A stretch of 64,000 nucleotides of DNA from Pseudomonas cichorii (lineage in GTDB: Bacteria; Pseudomonadota; Gammaproteobacteria; Pseudomonadales; Pseudomonadaceae): NCBI RefSeq assembly GCF_015471405.1, contig NZ_BLVZ01000001.1:124001-188000 (forward strand), in the 5' to 3' direction. This document shows, piece by piece, positions 37,557-48,296 of the stretch (the stretch's first letter is position 1; every line of letters starts with the position of its first letter). Under the pieces are notes generated by a model that searched no databases, was not told the origin of the DNA, and saw only the letters and a list, made by a program, of their open reading frames with translations. The position numbers and the translations under genes are program-made.

Positions 37557-38987
37557 TGCTCGATTGTCCAGCAACGAACGAATGATCCGTCCCAGGGTTT
37601 CCATGGCCTTCTCGGAGGTTGTGGTCCAGGGGCTGCCGTAGTTCAGGCGAATGCAGTTACCAAAGCGTCGGGTCGGCGAAAAGATCGGCCCCGGCGCAAT
37701 ACTGATCCCCTGAGCGAGCGCCACCTGGAAGACTTTCAGAGAGTCGAGCTGTTCTGGCAGTTCCACCCACAAAAAGTAACCGCCTACCGGCTGGCTGACT
37801 CTGGTCTGCGCCGGGAAGTGTCGACCGATGGCACTCAGCATGGCCCGCTGCTGATCTTCCAGTGCGTAGCGCAGCTTGCGCAGGTGTCGGTCATAACCGC
37901 CGTGCTGCAGATAGTCAGCAATGGCGGCTTGAGCAGGCATCGAGGCGCAAAGAGAGGTCATCAGTTTCAAGCGTTCGATCTTCTGCGCATAACGTCCTGC
38001 CGCAACCCAGCCGATCCGATAACCCGGCGCAAGGCTTTTGGAAAACGAGCCGCAGTGCATGACCAGCCCCTCGGTATCAAAGGCCTTGGCCGGTTTCGGG
38101 GCCTGAGGGCCGTAGTACAGCTCGGCATATACATCATCCTCGATCAATGGCACCTGATGCTCGCGCAGCAGTTCCACCAGTTCACGTTTGCGCGCCTCCG
38201 GGACCTGCGCACCGGTCGGGTTCTGGAAAGTGGTCATGCACCAGCAGGCCTTGATTGGATGTCGCTCCAAAGCCTGCTTCAATACGCCCAGGTCGATACC
38301 GTCACGCGGGTGAGTCGGGATCTCCACGGCCTTGAGTTTCAGACGCTCCAGCACTTGAAGGCAGGCGTAAAAGGCGGGGGCTTCGATGGCCACAAGATCG
38401 CCAGGCTCGGTGACGGCCTGTAGACACAGGTTCAGAGCTTCCAGCGCGCCATTGGTAATCAGCAGCTCCTCCATGGGTAACACCAGGCCATTGACCATGT
38501 AGCGCAAGGCGATCTGACGACGCAGTTGCGGATTGCCCGGCGACATATCGGTGACCACCATGCGCGGGTCCATCTCGCGAGAGGCACTGGCCAGAGAGCG
38601 GGAAAGACGCGGCAACGGGAACAATACCGGGCTGGGAAAGGCCGAGCCAAAGGGCACCGTATTGGGGTCCTTGATCGAATCCAGCACTGAAAACACCAGC
38701 TCACTGACATCCACTTCAGTGGATTCATAGACCTGAGTGCTGGCCTGCGGCTCGCTGAACGGTCTGGGTGGCTTGTCGACAATGCCGTTTACGAAATACC
38801 CGGAACGCGCACGCGCCCGAATCAGCCCGCGACGCTCCAGCAGGTAATACGCCTGGAACACGGTCGAAGGGCTGATACCGTGGGTCTGGCTCGCATAACG
38901 AACCGAAGGCACCCGCTGGTCCGGTCCCAGCACGCCACTGCGAATCAACTCGGCTACATCGTCGGCATACTTCTCGTAACGCTTCAT
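37512..38987 (-). CDS. MocR-family regulator (GntR helix-turn-helix plus aminotransferase fold)
   Basis: A 491-residue transcription factor made of a GntR winged helix (about 1-75; SGVLGPDQRVPSVRYAS and SPSTVFQAYYLLERRGLIRA) joined to a class-I aminotransferase domain (about 110-470). The PLP lysine is in HCGSFSKSLAPGYRIGW, and FQNPTGAQV is conserved. MocR proteins sense PLP or amino acids and rarely act as enzymes. Regulated genes are unknown; the convergent SDR is not an obvious target since no shared promoter exists. A REP element lies upstream. Confidence 0.92.
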   Translation of the reverse strand: MKRYEKYADDVAELIRSGVLGPDQRVPSVRYASQTHGISPSTVFQAYYLLERRGLIRARARSGYFVNGIVDKPPRPFSEPQASTQVYESTEVDVSELVFSVLDSIKDPNTVPFGSAFPSPVLFPLPRLSRSLASASREMDPRMVVTDMSPGNPQLRRQIALRYMVNGLVLPMEELLITNGALEALNLCLQAVTEPGDLVAIEAPAFYACLQVLERLKLKAVEIPTHPRDGIDLGVLKQALERHPIKACWCMTTFQNPTGAQVPEARKRELVELLREHQVPLIEDDVYAELYYGPQAPKPAKAFDTEGLVMHCGSFSKSLAPGYRIGWVAAGRYAQKIERLKLMTSLCASMPAQAAIADYLQHGGYDRHLRKLRYALEDQQRAMLSAIGRHFPAQTRVSQPVGGYFLWVELPEQLDSLKVFQVALAQGISIAPGPIFSPTRRFGNCIRLNYGSPWTTTSEKAMETLGRIIRSLLDNRASATTSNIDEGAGHV

Positions 38988-39082
38988 GGCATCACCGCTA
39001 ATGAGGTAGCCGGACTATAAAGGCGAGACTGTTTTCAGAACAGATGCAGGTTCATGCTGAAAAAGCAGATCAGATAAAGCCG

Positions 39083-39170
39083 GTAGGAGAGAATGCATTC
39101 GCGAAGAGTCAGTACGCCCGACAGAGTAATGTCGTTTGAAATACCCTCTCGCGAATGAATTCGCTCCTAC
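39083..39170. repeat. Paired REP element
   Basis: Inverted REP cores (GTAGGAGAGAATGCATTCGC at 39083 and GAATGAATTCGCTCCTAC ending at 39170) with a roughly 45-base middle. The right arm reaches the 3' end of the DUF3203 gene (39167). Confidence 0.82.
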
Positions 39171-39388
39171 TCTCTAACCGTGTGATGCCGCTTGTCCTGC
39201 GCACCTTGCACTGTCAGCGCATCGGCATCCGCCTCGGTTATCGGTACGTGCTGTCCATCTATCAGCGCCTCGGACATATGGGTCGCATCGTTGGTCGTGA
39301 TGATCACATCAGCCACGAGGCTGCGCAAAATCGTATCGTGAAAGGTCACGGAGCAGGATTGGTGAGCGCTATCGAATTCCAGTGTCAT
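39167..39388 (-). CDS. DUF3203-family small protein
   Basis: A 73-residue protein starting MTLEFDSAHQSCSVTFHD at ATG 39388, preceded by a strong AAGGAG site. The C-terminal text ALIDGQHVPITEADADALTVQGAQDKR matches what I recall of DUF3203, a Pseudomonas-restricted family of unknown role. A longer in-frame reading upstream lacks a ribosome site. It is the downstream member of a group of three small minus-strand genes. Its last bases come from the REP element. Confidence 0.75.
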   Translation of the reverse strand: MTLEFDSAHQSCSVTFHDTILRSLVADVIITTNDATHMSEALIDGQHVPITEADADALTVQGAQDKRHHTVRE

Positions 39389-39514
39389 GGCACAACTCCT
39401 TGAGGTGTGCGTCAAAACTCTCAAACATTTCTGCCCGGCACATTGACTCGGGTCAGGGTTCGACGAAGGAGAAATGCGAGCCGGCCGCAACCGCTCACAT
39501 CCTCCCGATTCCGG

Positions 39515-39691
39515 TCACTGCGACAAGTCATCCATCAGAATGGCCGGCGGCTCCTGGGTCGGAGGGTCGCCTGCAGGCGGCTGGATCACCGGCGGCAGGG
39601 TCGGTGGCGGCTCTTCGGCTGGCGGCGGCACGGGCAGGGTGGGTTTATCGATATTCGGGTCCGGCGTTTCGGCCGGGATTGGAATGTTCAT
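39515..39691 (-). CDS. Small proline-rich hypothetical protein
   Basis: A 58-residue gene from ATG 39691 with a GAGGTGA site 6 bases before the start. The product is about one third proline (MNIPIPAETPDPNIDKPTLP, then PVPPPAEEPPPTLPPVIQPP) and acidic at the end (MDDLSQ). It has no signal peptide or membrane helix. Strong ribosome site, proline composition and codon use argue that it is real; the rightward readings over the same bases are shadows. Function unknown; it lies between the DUF3203 gene and a 64-residue AT-rich gene. Confidence 0.65.
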   Translation of the reverse strand: MNIPIPAETPDPNIDKPTLPVPPPAEEPPPTLPPVIQPPAGDPPTQEPPAILMDDLSQ

Positions 39692-39757
39692 TGAGCTTCA
39701 CCTCGATACCAGATAAGTGGTGTTCGTGATGTTTGACCGCCGAGCGCGTTCTGGAAT

Positions 39758-39952
39758 TCAGACGATTTTGTTTTGCCAGGATAACAATGTGGAATGAATA
39801 GTCAGCTCATCTATTACAGGTTCTGAAGCTTCATGAGCTTCTTTCAGTTCTTTCAATACACTCCATAGTGGCTCTGATGTTTTTTCTTTTTCAACGCTCG
39901 GGTTTATGTTTTCAAAAAATAAAAGTTCGTAATTAAATATCTTGAGCTGCAT
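39758..39952 (-). CDS. Small AT-rich hypothetical protein
   Basis: A 64-residue protein from ATG 39952 (MQLKIFNYELLFFENINPSV), preceded by AAAGGC. It is acidic and predicted helical in the middle (PLWSVLKELKEAHEASEPVI). The base composition (Lys/Asn/Phe/Ile-rich codons) differs from the surrounding GC-rich genes and hints at acquisition. A longer reading from 39997 has no better site. No family recognised. Confidence 0.5.
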   Translation of the reverse strand: MQLKIFNYELLFFENINPSVEKEKTSEPLWSVLKELKEAHEASEPVIDELTIHSTLLSWQNKIV

Positions 39953-39997
39953 GGTTGGCCTTTTTATAGATTTATAGAGGGTGTAAACCCGGTGCAA

Positions 39998-40626
39998 AGA
40001 ATTTTTATGAGTTGTAGTTGCCTGTAGAGCCTTGCAGGGTAGGGTGTTCGTGCGTGGGATTGTGCTGAGGGATCTGTTTTTATTTGTTTAATATGTTCGA
40101 GTCAATATGGTTTGCATATGCCAGGTTTGATTGATTTTTCTGTTGTGGAAGCGTCTTACGTTTCTTTAAGAAACTTCGGTGTTTTTGCTGATGGTTACTT
40201 AAGGTCTTTGATTGTTGTAAGAGTTTTCCGTAGGTGTTATCGACAGGCTTATGCTCACCATCGAAAATATCTGATTTGAGAAAGTACTCACATTTTTCGG
40301 CTAATAGTTTTCCAGTGGTTCAACTCTGGGATCTTTATATGCTCCCCTAAAAAAGCCGACGAACGGTCGTCCGGGTTTTGGTTCGCATGCCCATTCAGGC
40401 ATTTCCTGCTGTTGCATGGCTCAGCCCTGAGCGAACAGATTCGTCTACGCTGAGGCTCGTTCTCAAACTTTTTGAACTTTGCCTGTACAGGCGGCATCGG
40501 AAAAACATGTGACAGATATTCAGGCGAATCAGGATTGTCTTTGTCTGTCCGCACCGCATCGATACAAAACCTTTTTCTGCATGGATCTGCACAGGAGCGT
40601 CCCAGGGGCGTGAGGAGTGATGCTCG
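39998..40626. other. AT-rich gene-poor gap upstream of glgE
   Basis: A 629-base stretch with low GC and no supported gene. A 54-codon rightward frame (40118 on, beginning MPGLIDFSVVEA) lacks a ribosome site. The right end contains the glgE leader and a possible AlgU-type promoter at 40474-40501. Confidence 0.5.
40474..40501 (+). promoter_or_regulatory. Possible AlgU (sigma-22) promoter of glgE-treS-glgB
   Basis: GAACTT at 40474-40479 and TCGGA at 40497-40501 are 17 bases apart. The AlgU/RpoE consensus is GAACTT-N16/17-TCTGA, so there is one mismatch. It lies 126 bases before the glgE start and would fit the osmotic/desiccation role of trehalose and glucan genes. Confidence 0.35.
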
Positions 40627-42657
40627 ATGAATGTGACTGCTGATCAGCCATACGGCCCGGATTCTCTGGCCTCTGATGTTCCACACCCAACCCGTCCACT
40701 GTCCCTGACCCAAGCCCTGCAATTACCGCGCATCGTGATCGAAGACACCATGCCGGTGATCGATGGCGGGTTGTTTGCTGCCAAGGGCATCGTCGGGCAG
40801 AAGGTCACGGTGACCAGCAAGGTGTTTGCCGATGGGCATGACAAGCTGGCAGTGCGGGTCTGTTGGCGGGTGGACGGTGACGGGGAGTGGCAGGACGCTT
40901 TGCTGCACGACCTTGGAAATGACAGCTGGATCGGCGAATTCACGCCGACGTCCGTTGACCGTTACGTATTTCGCCTGGAGGCCTGGATCGATCAGTACGC
41001 CAGTTATCGTTACGAACTGGAGAAAAAGTACGGTGCCGGTGTGCCCATCGAGCTGGAGCTGGAAGAAGGGCGTATTCATCTCGTTCATGCGGCCGAGCGA
41101 AGCCAGGGCGCGTTGCGTCAGCAGATCGAAAGTGTTCTGGAGCGCTTGGGGCAACTGGATTCCGAAGGCCGGGTTGCCTTGCTCTTGCACAGTGAAACTG
41201 CGGCCTTGATGGTCCAGGCGGACAATCGGACGTTTCTGAGTCGCAGTATCGAGTTCCCGCTGGATGTGGAGCGTCAGTTGGCGCAGTTCGCCAGTTGGTA
41301 TGAATTGTTTCCCCGCTCTATTACCGATGATCCGGCGCGGCATGGCACCTTCAATGATGTGCACTCACGCCTGCCGATGATTCGGGACATGGGCTTTGAC
41401 GTGCTGTATTTCCCGCCTATCCACCCCATTGGTCGCGCCCATCGCAAAGGCCCGAACAATTCGCTGACCGCAGGCCCGGACGATCCGGGTAGCCCTTACG
41501 CCATCGGCAGTGAAGACGGTGGTCATGAGGCTATTCATCCGCAACTGGGCACCCGCGAGGATTTTCGCAATCTGGTTGCAGCGGCTGCGGAGCACGGCCT
41601 GGAGATCGCTCTGGATTTCGCCATTCAGTGCTCTCAGGATCACCCTTGGCTCAAGCAGCATCCGGGCTGGTTTTCCTGGCGGCCGGACGGGACCATCCGC
41701 TATGCAGAGAACCCGCCGAAGAAATATCAGGACATCGTCAACGTCGACTTCTATGCGGCCGATGCGATTCCCGGCCTGTGGCTGGAGTTGCGGGATATCG
41801 TGCTGGGGTGGGTCGAGGAGGGTGTCAAGATCTTCCGGGTCGATAACCCGCACACCAAGCCGCTGCCGTTCTGGCAGTGGATGATCGGTGACATTCGCAG
41901 CCAGCACCCTGATGTGATGTTTCTGGCTGAAGCCTTTACCAAACCCGCGATGATGGCGCGTCTGGGCAAGGTCGGCTATTCACAGAGCTATACCTATTTC
42001 ACCTGGCGCAACACCAAGGCCGAGTTGTCCGAGTACCTGACCCAGCTCAACCAGCCACCGTTGCGCAATTGCTACCGTCCCAATTTCTTTGTCAATACGC
42101 CGGATATCAACCCGCATTTCCTGCATGAGTCGGGGCGCGCGGGCTTTCTGATCCGGGCCGCGCTGGCGACTATGGGGTCGGGCCTGTGGGGCATGTATTC
42201 GGGGTTTGAGCTGTGCGAGTCGGCACCGATCCCCGGCAAGGAGGAGTATCTGGATTCCGAGAAGTATGAGATCCGGGTCAGGGACTTCACGGCACCGGGC
42301 AATATCATTGCCGAGATCGCCCAGCTCAACCGTATTCGCAGGCAGAACCCTGCATTGCATAGTCATCTGGGTTTGAAGCTGTATGCGGCCTGGAACGACA
42401 ACATTCTGTATTTCGGCAAGCGCTCGGACGATGGCAGTAACTTCATTCTGGTGGCTGTCAGCCTGGATCCGTTCAATGCCCAGGAAGCGCACTTCGAGTT
42501 GCCGCTGTGGGACATGGGCCTGCCCGACGATGCTGCAACTTCGGGCGAGGACCTGATGACCGGGCATCGATGGACCTGGTACGGCAAGATTCAGTGGATG
42601 CGGATCGACCCTTCGTATCAGCCATTTGGTATCTGGCGTATCCAGGCCGCGAATTGA
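40627..42657 (+). CDS. glgE: Alpha-1,4-glucan:maltose-1-phosphate maltosyltransferase
   Basis: A 676-residue GH13_3 enzyme that adds maltosyl units from maltose-1-phosphate to growing alpha-1,4-glucan. The N-terminal beta domain (to about 220) leads into the catalytic barrel with IRDMGFDVLYFPPIHPIG, the GlgE nucleophile Asp near 406 in FRVDNPHTKPLPFW and the acid/base Glu near 435 in FLAEAFTKP. The start is ATG 40627, though its ribosome site is weak (GAGGAGTG sits close). The next gene follows after 17 bases. This is the first gene of the glgE-treS-glgB operon. Confidence 0.93.
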   Translation: MNVTADQPYGPDSLASDVPHPTRPLSLTQALQLPRIVIEDTMPVIDGGLFAAKGIVGQKVTVTSKVFADGHDKLAVRVCWRVDGDGEWQDALLHDLGNDSWIGEFTPTSVDRYVFRLEAWIDQYASYRYELEKKYGAGVPIELELEEGRIHLVHAAERSQGALRQQIESVLERLGQLDSEGRVALLLHSETAALMVQADNRTFLSRSIEFPLDVERQLAQFASWYELFPRSITDDPARHGTFNDVHSRLPMIRDMGFDVLYFPPIHPIGRAHRKGPNNSLTAGPDDPGSPYAIGSEDGGHEAIHPQLGTREDFRNLVAAAAEHGLEIALDFAIQCSQDHPWLKQHPGWFSWRPDGTIRYAENPPKKYQDIVNVDFYAADAIPGLWLELRDIVLGWVEEGVKIFRVDNPHTKPLPFWQWMIGDIRSQHPDVMFLAEAFTKPAMMARLGKVGYSQSYTYFTWRNTKAELSEYLTQLNQPPLRNCYRPNFFVNTPDINPHFLHESGRAGFLIRAALATMGSGLWGMYSGFELCESAPIPGKEEYLDSEKYEIRVRDFTAPGNIIAEIAQLNRIRRQNPALHSHLGLKLYAAWNDNILYFGKRSDDGSNFILVAVSLDPFNAQEAHFELPLWDMGLPDDAATSGEDLMTGHRWTWYGKIQWMRIDPSYQPFGIWRIQAAN

Positions 42658-42674
42658 AGAGGCAGGAGCCCGTA

Positions 42675-45600
42675 ATGGCGAAGAAGAAAGCTACTAACGC
42701 CACATTCATCAATGATCCGCTCTGGTACAAGGACGCCGTGATCTATCAGGTTCACGTCAAGTCGTTCTTCGATTCCAACAATGATGGTATCGGTGACTTT
42801 GCCGGCCTGATCGACAAGCTCGATTACATCGCCGAACTGGGCGTCAACACCATCTGGGTGCTGCCGTTCTATCCCTCGCCCCGGCGTGATGATGGCTACG
42901 ACATTTCCGAATACCGTGATGTACACAGCGACTACGGCACCATGGCCGATGCCAGAAGGTTCATTGCCCAGGCCCACAAACGCGGCTTGCGGGTCATCAG
43001 CGAACTGGTCATCAACCACACCTCGGACCAGCATCCCTGGTTTCAGAAGGCGCGGCATGCCAAGCCCGGTTCCAAGGCCCGGGATTTTTATGTGTGGTCC
43101 GATACCGATCAGAAGTATGAGGGCACGCGCATCATCTTTCTGGACACGGAAAAGTCCAACTGGACCTGGGACCCGGTGGCCGGCCAGTACTTCTGGCACC
43201 GCTTCTACTCCCATCAACCGGATCTGAATTTCGACAATCCCTACGTGATGGACGCGGTACTGGAAGTCATGCGCTTCTGGCTGGACCTGGGTGTCGATGG
43301 CTTGCGTCTGGATGCGATTCCTTACCTGATCGAGCGGGATGGCACCAACAACGAGAACCTGCCCGAGACTCATCAGGTACTCAAGCGCATCCGTGCCGAG
43401 ATCGACGCCCACTATCCTGATCGCATGCTGCTGGCCGAGGCCAATCAATGGCCGGAAGATACGCAACTGTATTTCGGTGATACCCATGGCCCCAATGGCG
43501 ATGAATGCCACATGGCGTTTCACTTCCCTCTGATGCCGCGCATGTATATGGCGCTGGCCCAGGAAGACCGCTTCCCGATCACTGACATTCTGCGCCAGAC
43601 ACCGGAAATTCCGGCCAACTGCCAGTGGGCAATCTTTCTGCGCAATCACGATGAACTGACCCTGGAAATGGTCACCGACCGTGAACGGGACTACCTGTGG
43701 AATTACTACGCAGCCGACAAGCGCGCCCGCATCAATCTGGGCATCCGCCGACGTCTGGCTCCGTTGGTGGAGCGTGACCGGCGTCGGGTCGAACTGCTCA
43801 ACAGCATGCTGCTGTCCATGCCCGGTACTCCGACGCTGTACTACGGTGATGAAATCGGCATGGGCGACAACATCTATCTGGGGGACCGCGATGGCGTTCG
43901 TACGCCGATGCAGTGGTCCATCGACCGCAATGGCGGTTTCTCCCGTGCCGACCCGGCCAGTCTGGTGTTGCCACCGATCATGGACCCGCTGTACGGCTAC
44001 CAGTCGGTCAACGTCGAAAGCCAGGAAAAAGATCCTCATTCATTACTGAACTGGAATCGTCGAATGCTGGCGGTGCGCAAGCAGCAGAAGGCATTCGGGC
44101 GCGGCACGCTGAAAATGCTGTCACCGTCCAATCGTCGCATCCTGGCTTACATTCGCGAATACACAGGGTCAGATGGACACAACGAAATCATTTTGTGCGT
44201 AGCCAACGTTTCCAGTGCGGCCCAGGCGGCCGAACTGGAGCTGTCGGCCCATGCGGGCACTGTCCCGGTGGAAATGCTCGGCGGCAGTGCCTTCCCGCCG
44301 ATCGGGCAACTGAGTTATCTGCTGACGCTGCCACCTTATGGTTTTTACTGGTTTCTTCTCGCCCCGGAGAATCAAATGCCCAGTTGGCACGTGGAACCTG
44401 CGCAAAGCATGCCGGACTTTCCCACGCTGGTACTCAAGAAGCGTCTTGAGGAATTGCTCGACGAGCCGTTGCGCAGCACGATGGAAAACACTTCCCTGGC
44501 GGTCTATCTGCCCAAGCGTCGCTGGTTTGCGGGCAAGGACAAGGCCATTGAACAGGTCAACATCGCCTATGCCGTTCGCTTCGGCGACCCGGCGCATCCG
44601 GTCCTGCTCAGTGAAATCGAGGTCACTGCCGGTGGTCAGCCAGAGCGTTATCAATTGCCTTTCGGGCTGTTGGCCGAAGATGACATCAGCAGCGCCTTGC
44701 CCCAGCAACTGGCGCTTGCCCGCGTGCGGCGCGGTCGGCAGGTGGGGCTGATTACCGATGCCTTTACTCTGGAAACCTTTATCCGGGCAGTGATTCAAGG
44801 CATGCAGGATCAGACCGTACTGACCTGCAACGACGGCGAATTGCGTTTCGAGCACACGTCGGAACTGGCGCCCTTGGGGCTGAGTGACGAGTCTGAGGTG
44901 CGCTATCTCTCCGCCGAGCAGTCCAACAGCTCTGTTGTGGTGGGCAGCAGCCTGGTGCTCAAGCTGATCCGCAAGGTCAGTGCCGGTACTCACCCGGAGC
45001 TGGAAATGGGGGCTTATCTGACCAATGCCGGTTACCGGAACATTTCGCCCTTGCTGGGGGCCGTGACGAGGGTCGGCAATGACGGGCAGCCGCATCTATT
45101 GATGATTGCCCAAGGCTACTTGAGCAATCAGGGCGATGCCTGGGAGTGGACCCAGAACAACCTTGAGCGGGCAGTGCGCGATGCGCTGGCACATGGCGTG
45201 TCCGAGCAGGAGCAGCATTACAACGCGCTGCTGGAACTGGCGGATTTTTCTCTTTATCTGGGGCAACGACTCGGAGAAATGCACCAGGTTCTGGCAGCAC
45301 CGACCGATAATCCGGACTTTGCGGTGCAAGTCACCAGCATCGATGACAGTCAGGCGTCGGCGAAAAGCATCGGCGCACAGCTTGAGCGTGCCCTGCAATT
45401 GCTCGATCAGCGCAAGGACGATCTGGGGCCGGAAGACCGGCAACTGGTCGATGACCTGAGTGCCAGTCGCCAAGCCATTCAGAACCATGTGCAAGACCTG
45501 GCCAGACGCTCGGTGGGCGGTTTGCGCATGCGGGTCCACGGCGACCTGCATCTGGGTCAGGTATTGGTGGTCAAGGGCGACGCCTATCTGATCGATTTCG

Positions 45601-46004
45601 AGGGCGAGCCTGCCCGCAGCTTGCCCGAGCGACGTGCCAAACACAGCCCGTTCAAGGATGTCAGCGGCGTTTTGCGATCTTTCGACTACGCTGCCGCAAT
45701 GGCCGTGCGCAGTGCTCAGAGTGTCGACACCTCGGCCGAGGCCGGCGTGGCCCGCCGTCATGTAGCCGAAACCTACCTCGCTCAGGCCCGCGAGGCGTTT
45801 CTGGAGGGTTATCGCAAGGCAACACTCGGCCTGGCTCATGCCTGGAAAGACGAGAACGGAGAGAGCGCTGCGCTGGAGCTGTTCACCCTGGAAAAAGCCG
45901 CTTATGAAGTGATCTACGAAGCCGAGAATCGTCCGAGTTGGTTGGCCGTACCTTTGCAAGGCTTGCGTGGGTTGCTGGAACTGTCTGATGGAGAAACCAA
46001 ATGA
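42675..46004 (+). CDS. treS: Trehalose synthase fused to maltokinase (TreS-Pep2)
   Basis: A 1109-residue two-part enzyme. Residues about 15-560 are trehalose synthase (GH13_16), which interconverts trehalose and maltose: nucleophile Asp near 213 in DGLRLDA, acid/base Glu near 255 in LLAEANQ, and [12 protein letters not shown]. Residues about 590-1109 are maltokinase (Pep2/Mak), which makes maltose-1-phosphate: [12 protein letters not shown], catalytic loop HGDLHLGQ at 955-962 and metal Asp 974 in DFEGEP. The fusion delivers GlgE's substrate directly. The start ATG 42675 follows an AGGAG site; the longer upstream frame overlaps glgE. ATGA overlap with glgB at 46001. Confidence 0.95.
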   Translation: MAKKKATNATFINDPLWYKDAVIYQVHVKSFFDSNNDGIGDFAGLIDKLDYIAELGVNTIWVLPFYPSPRRDDGYDISEYRDVHSDYGTMADARRFIAQAHKRGLRVISELVINHTSDQHPWFQKARHAKPGSKARDFYVWSDTDQKYEGTRIIFLDTEKSNWTWDPVAGQYFWHRFYSHQPDLNFDNPYVMDAVLEVMRFWLDLGVDGLRLDAIPYLIERDGTNNENLPETHQVLKRIRAEIDAHYPDRMLLAEANQWPEDTQLYFGDTHGPNGDECHMAFHFPLMPRMYMALAQEDRFPITDILRQTPEIPANCQWAIFLRNHDELTLEMVTDRERDYLWNYYAADKRARINLGIRRRLAPLVERDRRRVELLNSMLLSMPGTPTLYYGDEIGMGDNIYLGDRDGVRTPMQWSIDRNGGFSRADPASLVLPPIMDPLYGYQSVNVESQEKDPHSLLNWNRRMLAVRKQQKAFGRGTLKMLSPSNRRILAYIREYTGSDGHNEIILCVANVSSAAQAAELELSAHAGTVPVEMLGGSAFPPIGQLSYLLTLPPYGFYWFLLAPENQMPSWHVEPAQSMPDFPTLVLKKRLEELLDEPLRSTMENTSLAVYLPKRRWFAGKDKAIEQVNIAYAVRFGDPAHPVLLSEIEVTAGGQPERYQLPFGLLAEDDISSALPQQLALARVRRGRQVGLITDAFTLETFIRAVIQGMQDQTVLTCNDGELRFEHTSELAPLGLSDESEVRYLSAEQSNSSVVVGSSLVLKLIRKVSAGTHPELEMGAYLTNAGYRNISPLLGAVTRVGNDGQPHLLMIAQGYLSNQGDAWEWTQNNLERAVRDALAHGVSEQEQHYNALLELADFSLYLGQRLGEMHQVLAAPTDNPDFAVQVTSIDDSQASAKSIGAQLERALQLLDQRKDDLGPEDRQLVDDLSASRQAIQNHVQDLARRSVGGLRMRVHGDLHLGQVLVVKGDAYLIDFEGEPARSLPERRAKHSPFKDVSGVLRSFDYAAAMAVRSAQSVDTSAEAGVARRHVAETYLAQAREAFLEGYRKATLGLAHAWKDENGESAALELFTLEKAAYEVIYEAENRPSWLAVPLQGLRGLLELSDGETK

Positions 46005-48232
46005 ATTTGCCTGACAAGATCGGTACGGGCCGCCAACCAATGCCTGCTGCTGTCGATATGGATGCTTTGATCCGTGCGGAGCACAGAGATCCCTTTTCCA
46101 TTCTCGGGCCACATGACGATGGCGCCCACGGGCAGTTCATCCGTGCGTACCTGCCGGGTGCATTGAGTGTTCGTGTGCTTGCCCAGAACGACGGACGTGA
46201 TCTGGGCGAGTTGCAGATGAGTGAAGTGCCAGGTTTTTTCGTGGGGCATTTCGAGCAGGCACAGCCTTATCTGTTGAAGATCAACTGGGCCGGTGGCGAA
46301 CAGGTAACCGAAGATCCCTACAGCTTCGGTCCGCTGCTGGGCGAGATGGATCTGTATCTCTTTGCAGAAGGCAATCATCGCGACCTGAGCAGTTGCCTGG
46401 GCGCACAGCTCACCAATGTCTCAGGTATCGATGGCGTGCGGTTTGCGGTCTGGGCTCCGAATGCTCGCCGGGTCTCGGTGGTGGGCAGTTTCAATAACTG
46501 GGACGGGCGTCGTCATCCGATGCGCCTGCGGCATCCCTCGGGTGTCTGGGAAGTATTCGTGCCTCGCTTGCAGGCAGGCGAGATCTACAAATACGAAATC
46601 CTGGGCAGCCAGGGCATCCTGCCCTTGAAATGTGACCCGGTGGCGCTGGCAACCACCTTGCCACCCGATACCGCCTCAAAGGTCGCCCAGCCGTTGCAGT
46701 TCGACTGGCAGGACCATGACTGGCTGCAATCGCGCGGCGCCCGGCATGCCCAGACGGCGCCGCTGTCGATCTACGAGCTGCATGCCGGTTCCTGGCAGAT
46801 GGAGCAGAACGAAGACGGGACGCAGTGGCGGCAATACAACTGGCGTGAACTGGCTGACCGGCTGATCCCTTACGTCAAGGAACTGGGCTTCACCCATATC
46901 GAACTGATGCCGATCATGGAGCATCCATTTGGCGGCTCCTGGGGTTATCAATTGCTGGCGCAATTCGCTCCCACGGCACGTTATGGCTCGCCCGAGGATT
47001 TTGCGTTCTTCGTCAACGCCTGCCATCAGGCCGAGATCGGCGTGATCCTGGACTGGGTGCCCGCGCATTTTCCAACCGATACCCATGGCCTGGCCCAGTT
47101 CGACGGCACGGCGCTGTACGAATATGGCAACCCGCAGGAAGGCTTCCACCAGGATTGGGACACCCTGATCTACAACCTGGGCCGCACCGAAGTGCATGGT
47201 TTCATGCTGGCCTCGGCGCTGCACTGGCTCAAGCACTTCCATATCGACGGCCTGCGGGTGGATGCTGTGGCATCGATGCTGTATCGCGATTACTCGCGCA
47301 AGGCCGGCGAATGGGTACCGAACCGTTTTGGCGGGCGTGAAAACCTCGAAGCCATTGACTTCCTGCGTCACCTCAACGATGTGGTCGCGATTGAAGCGCC
47401 GGGCACCATGGTGATTGCCGAGGAGTCCACGGCCTGGCCGGGCGTCACTCAGAATACCCAGCAGGGCGGGCTGGGGTTCTCCTACAAATGGAACATGGGC
47501 TGGATGCATGATTCGTTGCATTACATGCAGCAAGACCCGATTCACCGCGCCCATCACCATAACGAACTGAGCTTTGGTCTGGTGTACGCCTGGTCCGAGC
47601 GCTTTATCCTGCCGATTTCCCACGATGAAGTGGTGCATGGCAAGCACTCGCTGATCGACAAGATGCCGGGTGACCGTTGGCAGAAATTCGCCAATCTGCG
47701 CGCTTACCTGACCTTCATGTGGACGCATCCGGGCAAGAAGCTGCTGTTCATGGGCTGTGAGTTCGGTCAGTGGCGCGAGTGGAACCACGACGAGCAACTG
47801 GACTGGTACCTGCTGCAATATGCTGATCATATCGGCGTGAAAAAGCTGGTATCGGACCTCAACCGCCTGTATCGCCAGGAAAAGGCCCTGCACGAGCGCG
47901 ATGCCGAGCCGATGGGGTTCCAGTGGCTGATCGGTGACGATGCGGCCAACAGCGTGTTTGCCTGGTTGCGCTGGAGCAAGGAGGGTGAGCCGCTGCTGGT
48001 GGTCGCCAACCTGACCCCGGTGCCCCGTGAAAACTATCGTGTTGGCGTGCCATTCACCGGGACCTGGGTCGAACTGCTCAACAGTGATGCTGAAACGTAT
48101 GCAGGCTCGAATCTGGGTAATGGCGGCGGGGTGCATACCGAAGACAGCCCGAGCCACGGGATGCCTGCTTCTGTTTCATTGAGTCTGCCGCCTTTGGCGG
48201 TGCTGATTCTCAAGCCTAAGGTCGAGGAATAG
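46001..48232 (+). CDS. glgB: 1,4-alpha-glucan branching enzyme
   Basis: A 743-residue GH13_9 enzyme that makes alpha-1,6 branches. It has an N1 beta domain (about 1-120), a CBM48 domain ([18 protein letters not shown] near 145-165) and the catalytic barrel with nucleophile Asp near 421 ([18 protein letters not shown]), acid/base Glu near 474 ([10 protein letters not shown]) and [12 protein letters not shown]. Length is that of full GlgB. It is coupled to treS by a 4-base overlap and completes the pathway trehalose to maltose to maltose-1-phosphate to branched glucan. A large inverted repeat follows. Confidence 0.95.
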   Translation: MNLPDKIGTGRQPMPAAVDMDALIRAEHRDPFSILGPHDDGAHGQFIRAYLPGALSVRVLAQNDGRDLGELQMSEVPGFFVGHFEQAQPYLLKINWAGGEQVTEDPYSFGPLLGEMDLYLFAEGNHRDLSSCLGAQLTNVSGIDGVRFAVWAPNARRVSVVGSFNNWDGRRHPMRLRHPSGVWEVFVPRLQAGEIYKYEILGSQGILPLKCDPVALATTLPPDTASKVAQPLQFDWQDHDWLQSRGARHAQTAPLSIYELHAGSWQMEQNEDGTQWRQYNWRELADRLIPYVKELGFTHIELMPIMEHPFGGSWGYQLLAQFAPTARYGSPEDFAFFVNACHQAEIGVILDWVPAHFPTDTHGLAQFDGTALYEYGNPQEGFHQDWDTLIYNLGRTEVHGFMLASALHWLKHFHIDGLRVDAVASMLYRDYSRKAGEWVPNRFGGRENLEAIDFLRHLNDVVAIEAPGTMVIAEESTAWPGVTQNTQQGGLGFSYKWNMGWMHDSLHYMQQDPIHRAHHHNELSFGLVYAWSERFILPISHDEVVHGKHSLIDKMPGDRWQKFANLRAYLTFMWTHPGKKLLFMGCEFGQWREWNHDEQLDWYLLQYADHIGVKKLVSDLNRLYRQEKALHERDAEPMGFQWLIGDDAANSVFAWLRWSKEGEPLLVVANLTPVPRENYRVGVPFTGTWVELLNSDAETYAGSNLGNGGGVHTEDSPSHGMPASVSLSLPPLAVLILKPKVEE

Positions 48233-48238
48233 TGAACC

Positions 48239-48290
48239 GTCGCGGCCAAGGCCCCTCCCACATCTGCGTGGGAGGGGCCTTGGCCGCGAC
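48239..48290. repeat. Long perfect inverted repeat between glgB and the autotransporter gene
   Basis: A 23-base perfect stem (right arm 48268-48290, beginning GTGGGAGGGGCCTTGGCC) with a 6-base loop and no T-run. It sits between the 3' ends of convergent genes. The sequence resembles the GTGGGAGGGGCTTGCCCGCGAC family of REP elements in pseudomonads and probably also ends both transcripts. Confidence 0.75.
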
Positions 48291-48296
48291 AGCAAC

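Noticed and set aside
40118..40282. 54-codon plus-strand frame in the AT-rich gap (MPGLIDFSVVEA...)
   Set aside because: No ribosome site and no known family; could be real, but unsupported.
40288..40722. 144-codon minus-strand frame before glgE
   Set aside because: It overlaps the glgE start on the other strand and has no recognisable domain or ribosome site.
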